A DNA stretch of 64,000 bases from Marinimicrococcus sp033875255 (GTDB lineage: Bacteria; Pseudomonadota; Alphaproteobacteria; Geminicoccales; Geminicoccaceae): the NCBI GenBank assembly GCA_033875255.1, contig JAWZSN010000009.1, positions 1-64,000 on the forward strand, read 5' to 3'. Within the stretch, counting starts at the first letter, position 1, and the number at the start of each line of letters is the position of its first letter. The notes beneath the pieces are model-generated. The model was not told the origin of the DNA and did no database searches. It saw only the letters and a program-made list of their open reading frames with translations. Shown piece by piece: positions 47,366 through 56,725 of the stretch. The translations under genes were made by a program, and so were the position numbers.

Positions 47366-48781
47366 TCAGAAGCTGGCGGGTGCGGCGAGACCGACCTGTG
47401 CCAGCCGGCGCCGCAGCTCGTCCTTGAGGCGCCCGAGCCCCTCCGCGCTCTGCGCCTCGGCGCGCGCCACCAGCACCGCCTGGGTGTTGGAGGCGCGCAG
47501 AAGCCACCAGCCGTCCGCGGTCCTCACCCGCACCCCGTCGATGCCGTCGACGTCGGCGCCCTCGCTGGCGAGGTGCCGGCGGACCTCCTCGATCACCGCG
47601 AACTTGCGCTCGTCGGGGCACTCGAAACGGGTCTCGGGCGTGGTGAAGGTTTCGGGCATGGCGTCGCGCCATTGGGCCAGCGTGCGGCTGCCGCGCCCGA
47701 GAATGTCGAGCAGCCGGACCGCCACGTAGAGCGCATCATCGTGGCCGTAGAAGCCGTCCTTGTAGAAGATGTGGCCGGACATCTCGCCCGAGAGCGGGGC
47801 GCCCACCTCGGCCATCTTGGTCTTGATGATTGAGTGCCCGGTCTTCCACATGAGCGGCTTGCCACCCAGCCGCTCGATCGTGTCGAAGAGGGTCTGGCTC
47901 GCCTTGACGTCGGCGATGATGGTCGAGCCCGGCAGCCGCTCGAGCAGGTCGGCGGCGAGGATCTGCAGGAGCTGGTCGCCCCAGACGATCCGGCCCTGGC
48001 GGTCGACCACGCCGATCCGGTCGCCGTCGCCGTCGAAGGCGATGCCGAGCTCGGCGTCACGCCGCGCCACCTCCTCGATCAGCGCCTCGAGATTGTGCGG
48101 CTCGGTGGGGTCGGGATGGTGGTTGGGAAAGCGGCCGTCAATGTCGGCGAAGAGGCAGGTGTGACGGCCCGGCAGACGCGCGGTCAGCGCCGTCATCACC
48201 TCGCCCGCGGCGCCGTTGCCGGCATCCCACACCACCTCGAGGGGCCGGGTGCCGTGATAGTCGGCGGCGAGCCGCTCGACATAGGCGTCGAACACCGCCA
48301 CCTCGCGCCGCGCGCCGGTACCTTCCGCCCATGCGCCCTCGGCGGCGATGCGGCCGATCTCCTGGATGTCGCCGGCGAAGAACGGTGCTCGCCCCAGCAT
48401 CAGCTTGAAGCCGTTGTGCGAGGGCGGGTTGTGCGAGCCGGTGATCTGGATGCCGCCGTCGGCCTGCAGATGGTGCACCGCGAAATAGAGCATCGGCGTC
48501 GGTCCGAGGCCGATGTCCAGCACCTCGAGCCCGGCCTCGGCGAGGCCGCCGGCCAGGGCGGCGGCGAGCCCGGGCGAGCTCAGCCTGCCGTCGCGGCCCA
48601 CGCAGATGCGCCGGCCGCCGCGCTGCAACGCCACCGTGCCGAAGGCGCGGCCGATGGCGCGGGCGTCGGCCGCGTGCAGCGTGTCGCCGACGATCCCGCG
48701 AATGTCATACTCGCGCAGGATCGTCGGATGGAAGCGGTGGCCCGCCGGCGCAGCGCCCGCGGGTCCGGCCGGCTCAGCCAT
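47366..48781 (-). CDS. Phosphomannomutase/phosphoglucomutase (ManB/AlgC family)
   Basis: The 471-residue alpha-D-phosphohexomutase interconverts mannose- or glucose-6-phosphate and the 1-phosphates. REYDIRGIVGDTL starts domain 1, the phosphoserine loop is ITGSHNPPSHNGFK, the metal loop is FDGDGDRIGVVD, the sugar loop is GEMSGHIFY, and the C-terminal phosphate site is LLRASNTQAVLV. Bifunctional PMM/PGM enzymes of the AlgC type have this layout. It overlaps ugd by 8 nt and supplies glucose-1-phosphate to GalU just upstream, so the three genes form a sugar-nucleotide operon. Confidence 0.88.
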   Translation of the reverse strand: MAEPAGPAGAAPAGHRFHPTILREYDIRGIVGDTLHAADARAIGRAFGTVALQRGGRRICVGRDGRLSSPGLAAALAGGLAEAGLEVLDIGLGPTPMLYFAVHHLQADGGIQITGSHNPPSHNGFKLMLGRAPFFAGDIQEIGRIAAEGAWAEGTGARREVAVFDAYVERLAADYHGTRPLEVVWDAGNGAAGEVMTALTARLPGRHTCLFADIDGRFPNHHPDPTEPHNLEALIEEVARRDAELGIAFDGDGDRIGVVDRQGRIVWGDQLLQILAADLLERLPGSTIIADVKASQTLFDTIERLGGKPLMWKTGHSIIKTKMAEVGAPLSGEMSGHIFYKDGFYGHDDALYVAVRLLDILGRGSRTLAQWRDAMPETFTTPETRFECPDERKFAVIEEVRRHLASEGADVDGIDGVRVRTADGWWLLRASNTQAVLVARAEAQSAEGLGRLKDELRRRLAQVGLAAPASF

Positions 48782-50090
48782 GGATCGCTGCCCGGCCGAG
48801 GCCGGTATAGGCGAAGCCCGCCCGCACCACCTGGCCGATGTCGAAGATGTTGCGCAGGTCGACGATCACCGGCGCGCGCATCAGCTCGTGAGCCCGCTCG
48901 AGGTCGAGGCCACGGAACACGTTCCACTCGGTGAGCACGACCAGCGCGTCGGCGCCCTCGACCGCCTCGTAGGCATCGTTGCACCAGGTGACGTCGGGCA
49001 TCAGCCGGGCGGCCTCCTTCATGCCCTCGGGATCGAACGCCCGCACCGTCGCCCCTTCGCCCTGCAGCGCCGGCACGATCACCAGGCTCGGGCTGTCGCG
49101 CATATCGTCGGTGTTGGGCTTGAAGGTCACGCCCAGGACCGCGATGGTCTTGCCGGCGACGCTGCCGCCGCAGGCGTCGACGATCTTGCGGCACATGCGC
49201 CGCTTGCGGCTCTCGTTGACCTGGACCACCGTCTCGACGATGCGCAGCGGCGTGTCGTGCTGCTCGCCGGTGCGCAGCAGCGCCAGTGTGTCCTTGGGAA
49301 AGCAGGAGCCGCCATAGCCCGGCCCGGCATGCAGGAACTTGCGGCCGATCCGGCCGTCGAGCCCGATGCCGCGGGCCACCTGCTGCACGTCGGCGCCCAC
49401 CACCTCGCACAGGTCGGCCAGCTCGTTGATGAAGGTGATCTTGGTGGCAAGGAAGCTGTTGGTTGCATACTTCACCAGCTCCGCGGTCTCGAGCGTGGTG
49501 AACATGATCGGCGTCTCGATCAGGTTGAGCGGCCGGTAGAGGGCCGAGAGAACCTCGCGCGCCCGTTCCGTCTCGACGCCGCAGACCACGCGGTCGGGAC
49601 GCAGGAAGTCCTCGATCGCCGAGCCCTCGCGCAGGAACTCGGGATTGGAGGCGACCTCGATGGCGAGATCGGGGCGGCGGCCGCGAAAGAAGGTCTCCAG
49701 CTTGCGGCCGGTGCCGACCGGCACCGTCGACTTGGTGATGACCACCGCCGGATGGTCGAGATGCTCGGCGATCTCCTCGGCGGCGGCCATCACGTAGCTG
49801 AGGTCGGCATGGCCGTCGCCGCGCCGGGTCGGCGTGCCGACGGCGATGAAGACCGCGTCGGCATCCTTGAGCGCCTCGGGCAGCGAGGTGGTGAAGCTCA
49901 GATGGCCCGAGGCCTGGTGCCGCTCGACCAGCGCATCGAGGCCGGGCTCGTAGATCGGGATCCGGCCCTGGCGGAGCATCTCGATCTTCTCGGGCGCCTT
50001 GTCGACGCACACCACGTCGACCCCGAACTCCGCAAAGCACGCGCCGGATACCAGTCCGACATAGCCCGTGCCGATCATCGCAATGCGCAT
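48774..50090 (-). CDS. ugd: UDP-glucose 6-dehydrogenase
   Basis: The 438-residue enzyme oxidises UDP-glucose to UDP-glucuronate with two NAD+. MRIAMIGTGYVGLVSGACFAEFG is the NAD site, EGSAIEDFLRPDRVVCG and ATNSFLATKITFINELADLCE are family motifs, and the catalytic Cys is in GYGGSCFPKDTLALL. It ends with VIVDLRNIFDIGQV. UDP-glucuronate feeds acidic exopolysaccharides. It lies between galU (24 bp upstream) and the mutase gene. Confidence 0.93.
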   Translation of the reverse strand: MRIAMIGTGYVGLVSGACFAEFGVDVVCVDKAPEKIEMLRQGRIPIYEPGLDALVERHQASGHLSFTTSLPEALKDADAVFIAVGTPTRRGDGHADLSYVMAAAEEIAEHLDHPAVVITKSTVPVGTGRKLETFFRGRRPDLAIEVASNPEFLREGSAIEDFLRPDRVVCGVETERAREVLSALYRPLNLIETPIMFTTLETAELVKYATNSFLATKITFINELADLCEVVGADVQQVARGIGLDGRIGRKFLHAGPGYGGSCFPKDTLALLRTGEQHDTPLRIVETVVQVNESRKRRMCRKIVDACGGSVAGKTIAVLGVTFKPNTDDMRDSPSLVIVPALQGEGATVRAFDPEGMKEAARLMPDVTWCNDAYEAVEGADALVVLTEWNVFRGLDLERAHELMRAPVIVDLRNIFDIGQVVRAGFAYTGLGRAAIHG

Positions 50091-50114
50091 TACGCAGGTC
50101 TCCTTCGCGCGTCC

Positions 50115-50978
50115 CTAGACGTAGCGCGCCAGCATTTCCTTGAAGCCGGGCAGGTCCGGCCGCTTGCTCGCCATCGCCACGATGGCTTCCAGATAGCCGA
50201 GCTTGTCACCGCAATCGAAGCGCCGACCGTCGAAACGAATACCGTGGAACGCCTGCTGCTCGATGAGTCGCGCCATGGCGTCGGTGAGCTGGATCTCGCC
50301 GCCGGCACCGACCTCGTGCCTGGAGAGGTGCGCCATCACCTCGGGCATCAGCACATAGCGGCCGATCACGGCGAGCCGCGAGGGCGCCACGTCCGGGGCG
50401 GGCTTTTCCACAAGCCCCTTGACCTCGACCAGCCTGCCGTCGTCCTTGCCGGGGTCGATCACGCCATAGCGGCTGGTCTGCTCCGCCGGCACCTCCATTA
50501 CGGCCACGACGTTGCCGCCGGTCTGCCGGTGCGCCTCGGCGAGCTGGGCCATGCAGGGCGTCTCGGCGTCGATCAGGTCGTCGACCAGCACCACGCCGAA
50601 GGGCTCGTCACCCACCAGATGGCGGGCGCACCAGACCGCGTGGCCGAGGCCGCGGGGCTGCTGCTGGCGGGTATAGACGACCTCGCCGGGCGGCCGCATC
50701 TGCTGCTCGAGACCCTCCAGCTCGGCCTTCTTCTCGCGCCGCTGCAGATTGTCGAACAGCTCGACCGCGCGGTCGAAATGGTCCTCGATCAGGGCCTTGC
50801 CGCGCCCGGTGACGAAGATGAACTCCTCCACGCCGGCCGCCGCGCATTCCTCCAGCGCGTACTGGACGATGGGGCGGTCCACGACCGGCAGCATCTCCTT
50901 GGGCAACACCTTGGTCGCCGGCAGCATCCGGGTGCCCAATCCCGCAACCGGGAACACCACCTTGCGGACTCTCGCCAT
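50115..50978 (-). CDS. galU: UTP-glucose-1-phosphate uridylyltransferase
   Basis: The 287-residue GalU makes UDP-glucose. VRKVVFPVAGLGTRMLPATK then VLPKEMLPVVDRP is the nucleotide-binding signature, with ALEECAAAGVEEFIFVTGRGK, FGVVLVDDLI and YGVIDPG following. Active-site Lys and Asp residues are present in RFDCGDKLGYLEA. I start at the ATG at 50978 (MARVRKV), not the ATG 23 codons upstream, because GalU proteins begin there. First gene of the galU-ugd-mutase operon. Confidence 0.92.
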   Translation of the reverse strand: MARVRKVVFPVAGLGTRMLPATKVLPKEMLPVVDRPIVQYALEECAAAGVEEFIFVTGRGKALIEDHFDRAVELFDNLQRREKKAELEGLEQQMRPPGEVVYTRQQQPRGLGHAVWCARHLVGDEPFGVVLVDDLIDAETPCMAQLAEAHRQTGGNVVAVMEVPAEQTSRYGVIDPGKDDGRLVEVKGLVEKPAPDVAPSRLAVIGRYVLMPEVMAHLSRHEVGAGGEIQLTDAMARLIEQQAFHGIRFDGRRFDCGDKLGYLEAIVAMASKRPDLPGFKEMLARYV

Positions 50979-51131
50979 CTTCCCGATCCCTTCGACGCAA
51001 ATGACACGGGAACAGCCCGACTGGACCCGTAGCAGACACATTATCAACAGGATGGCACATCACTTCCTAGCGGTGGCGGCCACCGAATAGCAACAAGAGC
51101 CCACGCGGAACCGTGGTTCCGTTGTACTGCC

Positions 51132-51839
51132 TCAGGCGTGGTGCTGCAGGAGGAAGTCCCGGGCCCGGTTTATCTGGCTGGCGAGAAAGCCGCTGCCGCC
51201 ATGGTCCGGATGCAGCCGGGCCATCAGCCGGCGGTGGGCGGCCTTGACCTCCTCGTCGCCGGCGCCGGGCTCGAGCCCGAGAATCTCCAGGGCGGTGGCC
51301 TCGTCCATCGCGCCCGACGCTGCCTCGCCGGGACGACCGGCGTCGGCCGAGGCGGTGCGCCAGCCGGGCTGATGCCGGTCGAGCCAGGCCTCGAGGAGCG
51401 GGACGGAGCGCGGATCCTCGCGGCGCGCCAGCTCCAGCAGCTCGAGAAGGGCGGAAAGGCCCAGCTCGTGCAGCCCGCGCCCCGCCTGCGGACCCGTGCG
51501 CACGGTCCCCTCGAGCTCGCCGGTGGCGTGGTCGAGCCGCATGGCGAGCAGGTCGGTCTCGACCGACGACGAGCGGCCAGGGGCGGGTCCCTCGTCGAGC
51601 GGGTCGGCCCCGCTGCCGGCCTTGCGCAGCGAGCGCAGCGCCACCGCCATGGCGATCAGCACGGCGATCGCCAGGCCGAAGCGCCCGATGGCGAGCAGGC
51701 CGGTGCCCGCAACGGCGCCGAAGACCGCGAGGAAAACCCGCCCCGCCTGGGCGAGGTCGCCCGGCGAGGCTGCGGTGAACCAGCGCGCGAGGAGCATGAG
51801 CGTCACGAGAAGGGCCGTGCCGGCCATGAGCCACAGCAT
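51132..51839 (-). CDS. Membrane-anchored J-domain protein
   Basis: A 235-residue protein with two or three N-terminal hydrophobic helices (GTALLVTLMLLARWF; VFLAVFGAVAGTGLLAI; GLAIAVLIAMAVALRSL). The C-terminal J domain (about 180-234) reads ALEILGLEPGAGDEEVKAAHRRLMARLHPDHGGS, keeping the HPD tripeptide needed to stimulate DnaK. It resembles alphaproteobacterial Tim14/DnaJ-like proteins. The client or pathway is unknown. It follows the VWA-like gene by three bases and is translated with it. Confidence 0.8.
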   Translation of the reverse strand: MLWLMAGTALLVTLMLLARWFTAASPGDLAQAGRVFLAVFGAVAGTGLLAIGRFGLAIAVLIAMAVALRSLRKAGSGADPLDEGPAPGRSSSVETDLLAMRLDHATGELEGTVRTGPQAGRGLHELGLSALLELLELARREDPRSVPLLEAWLDRHQPGWRTASADAGRPGEAASGAMDEATALEILGLEPGAGDEEVKAAHRRLMARLHPDHGGSGFLASQINRARDFLLQHHA

Positions 51840-51842
51840 CGG

Positions 51843-52547
51843 TCAGTCGCGGATCTGGGCGGCGAGCAGCCTGACGCCGGGCGAGCCGTGGCGGCGCAGG
51901 TCGGCGAGAGCGCCGCTGCCGCCCGCGGCGAACGCCGCCACCGCTCCCAAAAGCTCGCGCAGCTCGCGGGCCGAGCCGCGGTCGAACCGGCAATAGGCGC
52001 CGCCGGTCAGCCGGGCTACCTCCTTGAACGCCCGCTCGGCCTCTGGATCGACACCCTCGTGGAACATGAACGCGCGCACCCCCAAAAGCCCGAGCTCGCC
52101 CGCCAGATGGGCAACCTCGTCGAGACTTTCCTCCATGCAGTCGCCGATGAACACCAGCGCCTGGACGCGCTGCTTCGCCGCCTCGCCGGCGGCGTGGCGA
52201 AGGATGCGGCGGATCTGGGTCTGACCGGCCCGGCAGCGCACCCGGGTCATGAGATCGACCAGCCCGCGGGCGCTGGCGACCCAGCGGCTGGCCTTGCATT
52301 CGTGGAATCCGCGGTAGAAGGCGAGCTGCACCTCGAGCCCGCCGCGCCGGTCGGCCTCGAGGAACATCTGGCCCTGGACCTCGCAGGCGCGGTCCCAGGT
52401 CGGCTCGCGCGAGGCGGTCGCATCCATCGCGAAGATCAGCCGGCCGCGCGTGCCCGGTGGCCGCACGGCCGCTGGCGTGCGGCGGACCTGCTCGAGAAAC
52501 GTCTCGACGGCGCTGCTCACGGGCTTGGTGACGTTCTTCTCGCTCAT
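51843..52547 (-). CDS. VWA-like protein
   Basis: In 234 residues the N-terminal third has LIFAMDATASREPTWD, a MIDAS-like DxTxS metal site at the end of the first strand. Later VQALVFIGDCMEES and LGVRAFMFHEG are further strands of a von Willebrand A fold. No signal peptide or membrane helix is seen. Related proteins occur with chaperone genes in alphaproteobacteria, but the function is not established. ATG 52547 is chosen because the frame upstream is Pro/Arg-rich junk. It forms a two-gene unit with the J-domain gene. Confidence 0.72.
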   Translation of the reverse strand: MSEKNVTKPVSSAVETFLEQVRRTPAAVRPPGTRGRLIFAMDATASREPTWDRACEVQGQMFLEADRRGGLEVQLAFYRGFHECKASRWVASARGLVDLMTRVRCRAGQTQIRRILRHAAGEAAKQRVQALVFIGDCMEESLDEVAHLAGELGLLGVRAFMFHEGVDPEAERAFKEVARLTGGAYCRFDRGSARELRELLGAVAAFAAGGSGALADLRRHGSPGVRLLAAQIRD

Positions 52548-52585
52548 GCCCCTTAGATTTGCTCGCGGGGTCCGACTGTCCAGCT

Positions 52586-53221
52586 TCAAAGCCCGAAAGC
52601 CGCGCGGGCGCCGTCCAGGACGTACTGGACGGCGAGCGCGCCCAGCAGCAGGCCCAGCAGCCGCGAGAGCACGCCGATCAGGGTCGGGCCGAGCAGACGG
52701 TCGAGGCGCGCGGCGAGCAGGAGGGCCAGCCATGTCGCCAGCAGCGTGGCCAGCAGCGCCGCGGCTACCGCGAGCTCGCCCAGCGGAACCGCGCTCGAGC
52801 GGTCCATCGCGAGGATCACCGAGGTGATCGCGGCGGGGCCGGCGATCAGCGGGATGCCGAGCGGGAACACCGCGACGTCCTCACCGTGCCGCTCGTCGGC
52901 CAGATGGCTGGCGGTGTCGCCGCGCCGTCCGGTGCGCCGCTCGAACACCATCTCCAGCGCCAGAAGGAACAGGAACAGGCCACCGGCGATGCGGAACGCC
53001 GGCAGGCCGATGCCAAGGGCGCCGAGCAGCCGCTCGCCGGCCAGCGCGAAGCCGAACAGCAGCGCCCCGCCGATCAGCACCCCCTTGCCGGCCATCCGCC
53101 GGCGGGCGGCCGGCGTCGAGCCGCGGGTGATGGCGATGAACAGCGGGACGATGCCCAAAGGGTCGACCGTCACGAGGAAGGCCACCATGGCGGTGGCGAA
53201 AGCCTCGACCAGTCCCTCCAT
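52586..53221 (-). CDS. MarC-family integral membrane protein
   Basis: A 211-residue protein with about six hydrophobic helices and the MarC motifs VDPLGIVPLFIAITRG, FRIAGGLFLFLLALEMVF, VFPLGIPLIAGPAAITSVI and LSRLLGLLLGALAVQYVLDG. The family's substrate is uncertain; it was once linked to multiple antibiotic resistance. The ATG at 53221 starts MEGLVEAFATAM. It is 13 bp downstream of the SDR gene on the same strand. Confidence 0.85.
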   Translation of the reverse strand: MEGLVEAFATAMVAFLVTVDPLGIVPLFIAITRGSTPAARRRMAGKGVLIGGALLFGFALAGERLLGALGIGLPAFRIAGGLFLFLLALEMVFERRTGRRGDTASHLADERHGEDVAVFPLGIPLIAGPAAITSVILAMDRSSAVPLGELAVAAALLATLLATWLALLLAARLDRLLGPTLIGVLSRLLGLLLGALAVQYVLDGARAAFGL

Positions 53222-53234
53222 GGCCTGGCTGGCG

Positions 53235-53987
53235 TCAGTAGGTGGCGCGGCCGCCGGAGAGGTCGAAGACGGCACCGGTGGTGAAGGAGTTCTCCTGGCT
53301 CACCAGCCACGCCACCATGGCCGCGACCTCCTCGGTCTGGACGAAGCGGCCGCGCGGGATCTTGGAGAGCATGTACTGGATATGCTCCTCCTTCATCTGG
53401 TCGAAGATCCGCGTGCGGGCGGCAGCCGGCGTCACGCAGTTGACCGCGATGTCGTGCCCGGCCAGCTCCTTGCCCAGCGACTTGGTGAGCGCGATGACGC
53501 CGGCCTTGGCGGCACTGTAGGCACAGGCGTTGGGGTTGCCCTCCTTGCCGGCGATCGAGGCGATGTTGACGATCCGGCCGTAGCCGCGCTCGACCATCTG
53601 CGGGGTCACCGCGCGCAGGCAGTGGAAGACGCCGTCGAGGTCGATGTCGAGAACCCGGCGCCACTCCTCCAGCGGATATTCCCAGAGCTTGCCGTTGCCG
53701 CCGGCGATACCGGCATTGCAGACCAGGATGTCGATGCCACCCAGGGCCTCGTCGGTGGCGCGCACCGCGGCCTCGACCTCGGCGTAGCTGGTGACGTCGA
53801 CGGTGGCCGTCGCTACCTTGCCCTGGCCGGCGAGGTCGGCCGCCGTACGCTCGAGCTCGCCGGCGTCGCGGTCCCAGATCGCCACCGCTGCGCCCGACGC
53901 CAGCAGGCGCTCGACGATCGCACGGCCGATGCCCTGGGCGCCGCCGGTGACCACGGCGCGCCGGCCGTCCAGATCGATCCTGTTCAT
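53235..53987 (-). CDS. Short-chain dehydrogenase/reductase (FabG-like)
   Basis: The 250-residue NAD(P)-dependent oxidoreductase has the cofactor motif VVTGGAQGIGRAI, the CNAGIAGGNG motif, the catalytic Ser in NIASIAG, and the YSAAKAG Tyr-Lys pair. GGAGGAGG before the ATG at 53987 is a strong ribosome site. It ends with SGGRATY. The substrate is unknown; a 3-oxoacyl or sugar/polyol substrate is possible. It follows fhs by 62 bp and is close to marC. Confidence 0.82.
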   Translation of the reverse strand: MNRIDLDGRRAVVTGGAQGIGRAIVERLLASGAAVAIWDRDAGELERTAADLAGQGKVATATVDVTSYAEVEAAVRATDEALGGIDILVCNAGIAGGNGKLWEYPLEEWRRVLDIDLDGVFHCLRAVTPQMVERGYGRIVNIASIAGKEGNPNACAYSAAKAGVIALTKSLGKELAGHDIAVNCVTPAAARTRIFDQMKEEHIQYMLSKIPRGRFVQTEEVAAMVAWLVSQENSFTTGAVFDLSGGRATY

Positions 53988-54049
53988 TCCCGCCTCCTCC
54001 GATTGCCGCCCCGACATGACACGGCATGCACGGGGCGGCAACACCGGCT

Positions 54050-55735
54050 TCAGGAGAGGCCCTGCACCAGGCCATCCTCGTCGACGCGGATATGGGCGGC
54101 GGACGGGTTTCGGGGCAGGCCCGGCATGGTCATGATGTCGCCGCAGACGGCCACCACGAAGCCGGCACCGCCCGCCAGGCGCAGCTCGCGGACCGGCACG
54201 ATGTGGCCGCTGGGCGCGCCGGTGGCGGTGGGGTCGCTGGAGAAGCTGTACTGGGTCTTGGCGACGCAAACCGGCAGGTGGCCGTAGCCCCGGTCCTCGA
54301 GCTCGCGGAACCGGTCGCGCACGCTCTTGGCGGCCGAGATGTCGGCAGCGCCGTAGATCTCGCGGGCCACGGTGCGCAGCTTGTCCCACAGCGGCATGTC
54401 CTCGGGGTAGAGGAAGTGCGCGCGGGTATCGTGATCCTCCTCGCACATGGCGGCGACGCGGGTGGCCAGCTCCTCGGCGCCGGCGGAGCCGTCGGCGAAG
54501 TGGCTGCACACCACCGCCTCGACGCCCAGCCGGTCGCGGCAAAGCTCGCGCAGCAGGGCCAGCTCCTCGGGCGAGTCGGTGTGGAAGCGGTTGATCGCCA
54601 CGATCGAGCGCAGGCTGAACTTCCTGAGATTGGCGACGTGCCGCTCGAGGTTGGCGAAGCCGCGCTCCAGCGCCTCGGTATCGGGCTTGCCGTAAGCGTC
54701 GCGGCCGACGCCGCCATGGTGCTTGAGCGCTCGCACGGTGGCCACCACCACCGCGACGTCGGGCCTGAGCCCGCCTTGCCGGCACTTGATGTCGATGAAC
54801 TTCTCGGCCCCCAGATCGGCGCCGAAGCCGGCCTCGGTCACCACGAAGTCAGCGAGCTTGAGGGCGGTGCGGGTGGCGATCAGGGTGTTGCAGCCATGCG
54901 CGATGTTGGCGAACGGCCCGCCATGGACGAAGGCCGGCGTGCCTTCCATGGTCTGCACCAGGTTGGGCAGCAGCGCGTCCTTGAGCAGCACCGTCATGGC
55001 GCCCGCGGCGTCGATGTCGCCGGCGGTGATCTGCCGGCGGTCGCGGGTCTGGCCGATGACGATTCGGCTCAGCCGCTCGCCCAGATCCGTGAGGTCGCGG
55101 GCAAGGCACAAGATCGCCATGACCTCGGAGGCCACGGTGATGTCGAAGCCGGCCTCGCGCGGGAAGCCGTTGGCCACGCCGCCCAGGCTGGTGACGATCT
55201 CGCGCAGCGCCCGGTCGTTCATGTCGACCACCCGCCGCCAGGTGATCCGGCGCAGGTCGAGGTCGAGGGCGTTGCCCCAGTAGACGTGGTTGTCGATCAG
55301 CGCCGAGAGCAGGTTGTGGGCGCTGGTGATCGCATGGAAGTCGCCGGTGAAGTGCAGGTTGATCTGCTCCATCGGCACCACCTGGGCGTAGCCGCCGCCG
55401 GCAGCTCCACCCTTCATCCCGAAGCACGGGCCGAGCGAGGGCTCGCGCAGGCAGATGGCGGCCTTGCGGCCGATCCGCGAGAGCCCGTCGCCCAGGCCCA
55501 CCGTGGTGGTGGTCTTGCCCTCGCCCGCCGGCGTCGGGCTGATGGCGGTCACCAGGACGAGCTTGCCGTCGCGCCGGCTCTCCAGCTCGGGCAAAGTCGA
55601 GAGATCAATCTTGGCGATATGCCTGCCATGCGGAAGCACCGACGCCGGCTCGAGACCCAGCCGTGCCGCAACGTCTTCAATGGGACGCAGCTCTGCTGCG
55701 CGGGCGATCTCGATGTCGCTTGGAATGCCGCTCAT
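54050..55735 (-). CDS. fhs: Formate-tetrahydrofolate ligase
   Basis: The 561-residue enzyme makes 10-formyl-THF from formate, ATP and THF. ISPTPAGEGKTTTTVGLGDGL is its ATP-binding loop; EPSLGPCFGMKGGAAGGG, MEQINLHFTGDFHAI, TVASEVMAILCLARDL and TEAGFGADLGAEKFIDIKC are family signatures. The start (ATG 55735) lies within the soeC stop. An overlap this tight places one-carbon metabolism in the sulfite-oxidation operon, which may reflect sulfonate or methylated sulfur catabolism (inference). Confidence 0.93.
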   Translation of the reverse strand: MSGIPSDIEIARAAELRPIEDVAARLGLEPASVLPHGRHIAKIDLSTLPELESRRDGKLVLVTAISPTPAGEGKTTTTVGLGDGLSRIGRKAAICLREPSLGPCFGMKGGAAGGGYAQVVPMEQINLHFTGDFHAITSAHNLLSALIDNHVYWGNALDLDLRRITWRRVVDMNDRALREIVTSLGGVANGFPREAGFDITVASEVMAILCLARDLTDLGERLSRIVIGQTRDRRQITAGDIDAAGAMTVLLKDALLPNLVQTMEGTPAFVHGGPFANIAHGCNTLIATRTALKLADFVVTEAGFGADLGAEKFIDIKCRQGGLRPDVAVVVATVRALKHHGGVGRDAYGKPDTEALERGFANLERHVANLRKFSLRSIVAINRFHTDSPEELALLRELCRDRLGVEAVVCSHFADGSAGAEELATRVAAMCEEDHDTRAHFLYPEDMPLWDKLRTVAREIYGAADISAAKSVRDRFRELEDRGYGHLPVCVAKTQYSFSSDPTATGAPSGHIVPVRELRLAGGAGFVVAVCGDIMTMPGLPRNPSAAHIRVDEDGLVQGLS

Positions 55736-56718
55736 GCCTGCCTCGTTGGAAGCTCGAAGTTTTGCGGGGCGGCGCAGCCGGTGGAGGATGCGCCGTAATA
55801 GAGGCTCACCGTGTGCTGCGCCTCCGCGAAGAATAGCCAGCGCTCCACCACCACCCCGGCGCCTGCCGAGACGACCGCCAGCAGCGCCAGGAGCGCGGCG
55901 CCGGCCGACGGGGCGGCAAGCCAGCCACCCAGGATCAGCAGCCAGGGCAGGAGCAGGCCCAGCCCGACGGCGATGCGGCGCAGCCTGCCGGCATGCTTGC
56001 GCGCCACCTTGAAGACCATCTCGTCGAGCAGATAGTTGCTGCCGCTGTGCGGCCGCTCGAGCAGCCGCACGTCGCCGAACCGGCCGAGGCCGGTGGCGGT
56101 GCCGGCGGTCGAGGTCGCGGCGGCACCATCGGTCTCCTGCCACCAGCGCAGCTTGAGCAGCCAGGCGGCGGGCAGCGCCAGCAGGGTGAGCAGCGTCAGC
56201 CAGCCGCCGGGCAGACCGAACGCGAACAGCAGGAGCAGCGCCAAAAGCCCGCCCGTGGCCAGCGCCATCGCCAGATAGACCGGCACGGTCAGCGGATGGT
56301 GCCAGCGGGCGATCGGTTTGAGCGAGGCGTAGATCTGCCCGGTGCAGTAGACCGTGGCGGCGGCTCCCAGGGCACTCAGCAGGCCCAGCGCGCCGGAGAG
56401 CGTGCCGCCCAGCACCCACACGGCGGCGAAGGCCAGCGCCGGCAGGTAGGTGGCGACCGCTGCGACGCCCTCCCGCGACAGCCACGACGAGCGCCACTGC
56501 GAGAAGGCCCGCCAGGCGCGCTCGGGATGGCCGAGATGGAAGGTCGAGCTCAGGAGGCCGGCGGTGATCAGCGCCAGAGCGAGGCCGAGCCCGGCGACTC
56601 CCAGGCCGCGATCGGCCGGCACGCCGCCCAGCAGCGCAGCCAGGCCGAGCAGGGCCAGGAGGCCGTAGCCGGCACCCGAGGCGGTGGTGAAGAAGATGAC
56701 GGAGAAGGCCGGACGCAT
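55732..56718 (-). CDS. soeC: SoeC-like membrane anchor (DmsC family)
   Basis: The 328-residue protein has about eight helices and the DmsC-type pattern MRPAFSVIFFTTASGAGYGLLAL and SSTFHLGHPERAWRAFSQWRSSWLSREG. In SoeABC it anchors the complex to the inner-membrane face and passes electrons to the quinone pool. Polar segments at RPHSGSNYLLDEMVFKVARKHA are typical of this branch. It sits 7 bp after soeB, and its stop overlaps the fhs start. Confidence 0.8.
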   Translation of the reverse strand: MRPAFSVIFFTTASGAGYGLLALLGLAALLGGVPADRGLGVAGLGLALALITAGLLSSTFHLGHPERAWRAFSQWRSSWLSREGVAAVATYLPALAFAAVWVLGGTLSGALGLLSALGAAATVYCTGQIYASLKPIARWHHPLTVPVYLAMALATGGLLALLLLFAFGLPGGWLTLLTLLALPAAWLLKLRWWQETDGAAATSTAGTATGLGRFGDVRLLERPHSGSNYLLDEMVFKVARKHAGRLRRIAVGLGLLLPWLLILGGWLAAPSAGAALLALLAVVSAGAGVVVERWLFFAEAQHTVSLYYGASSTGCAAPQNFELPTRQA

Positions 56719-56725
56719 GGCGGGC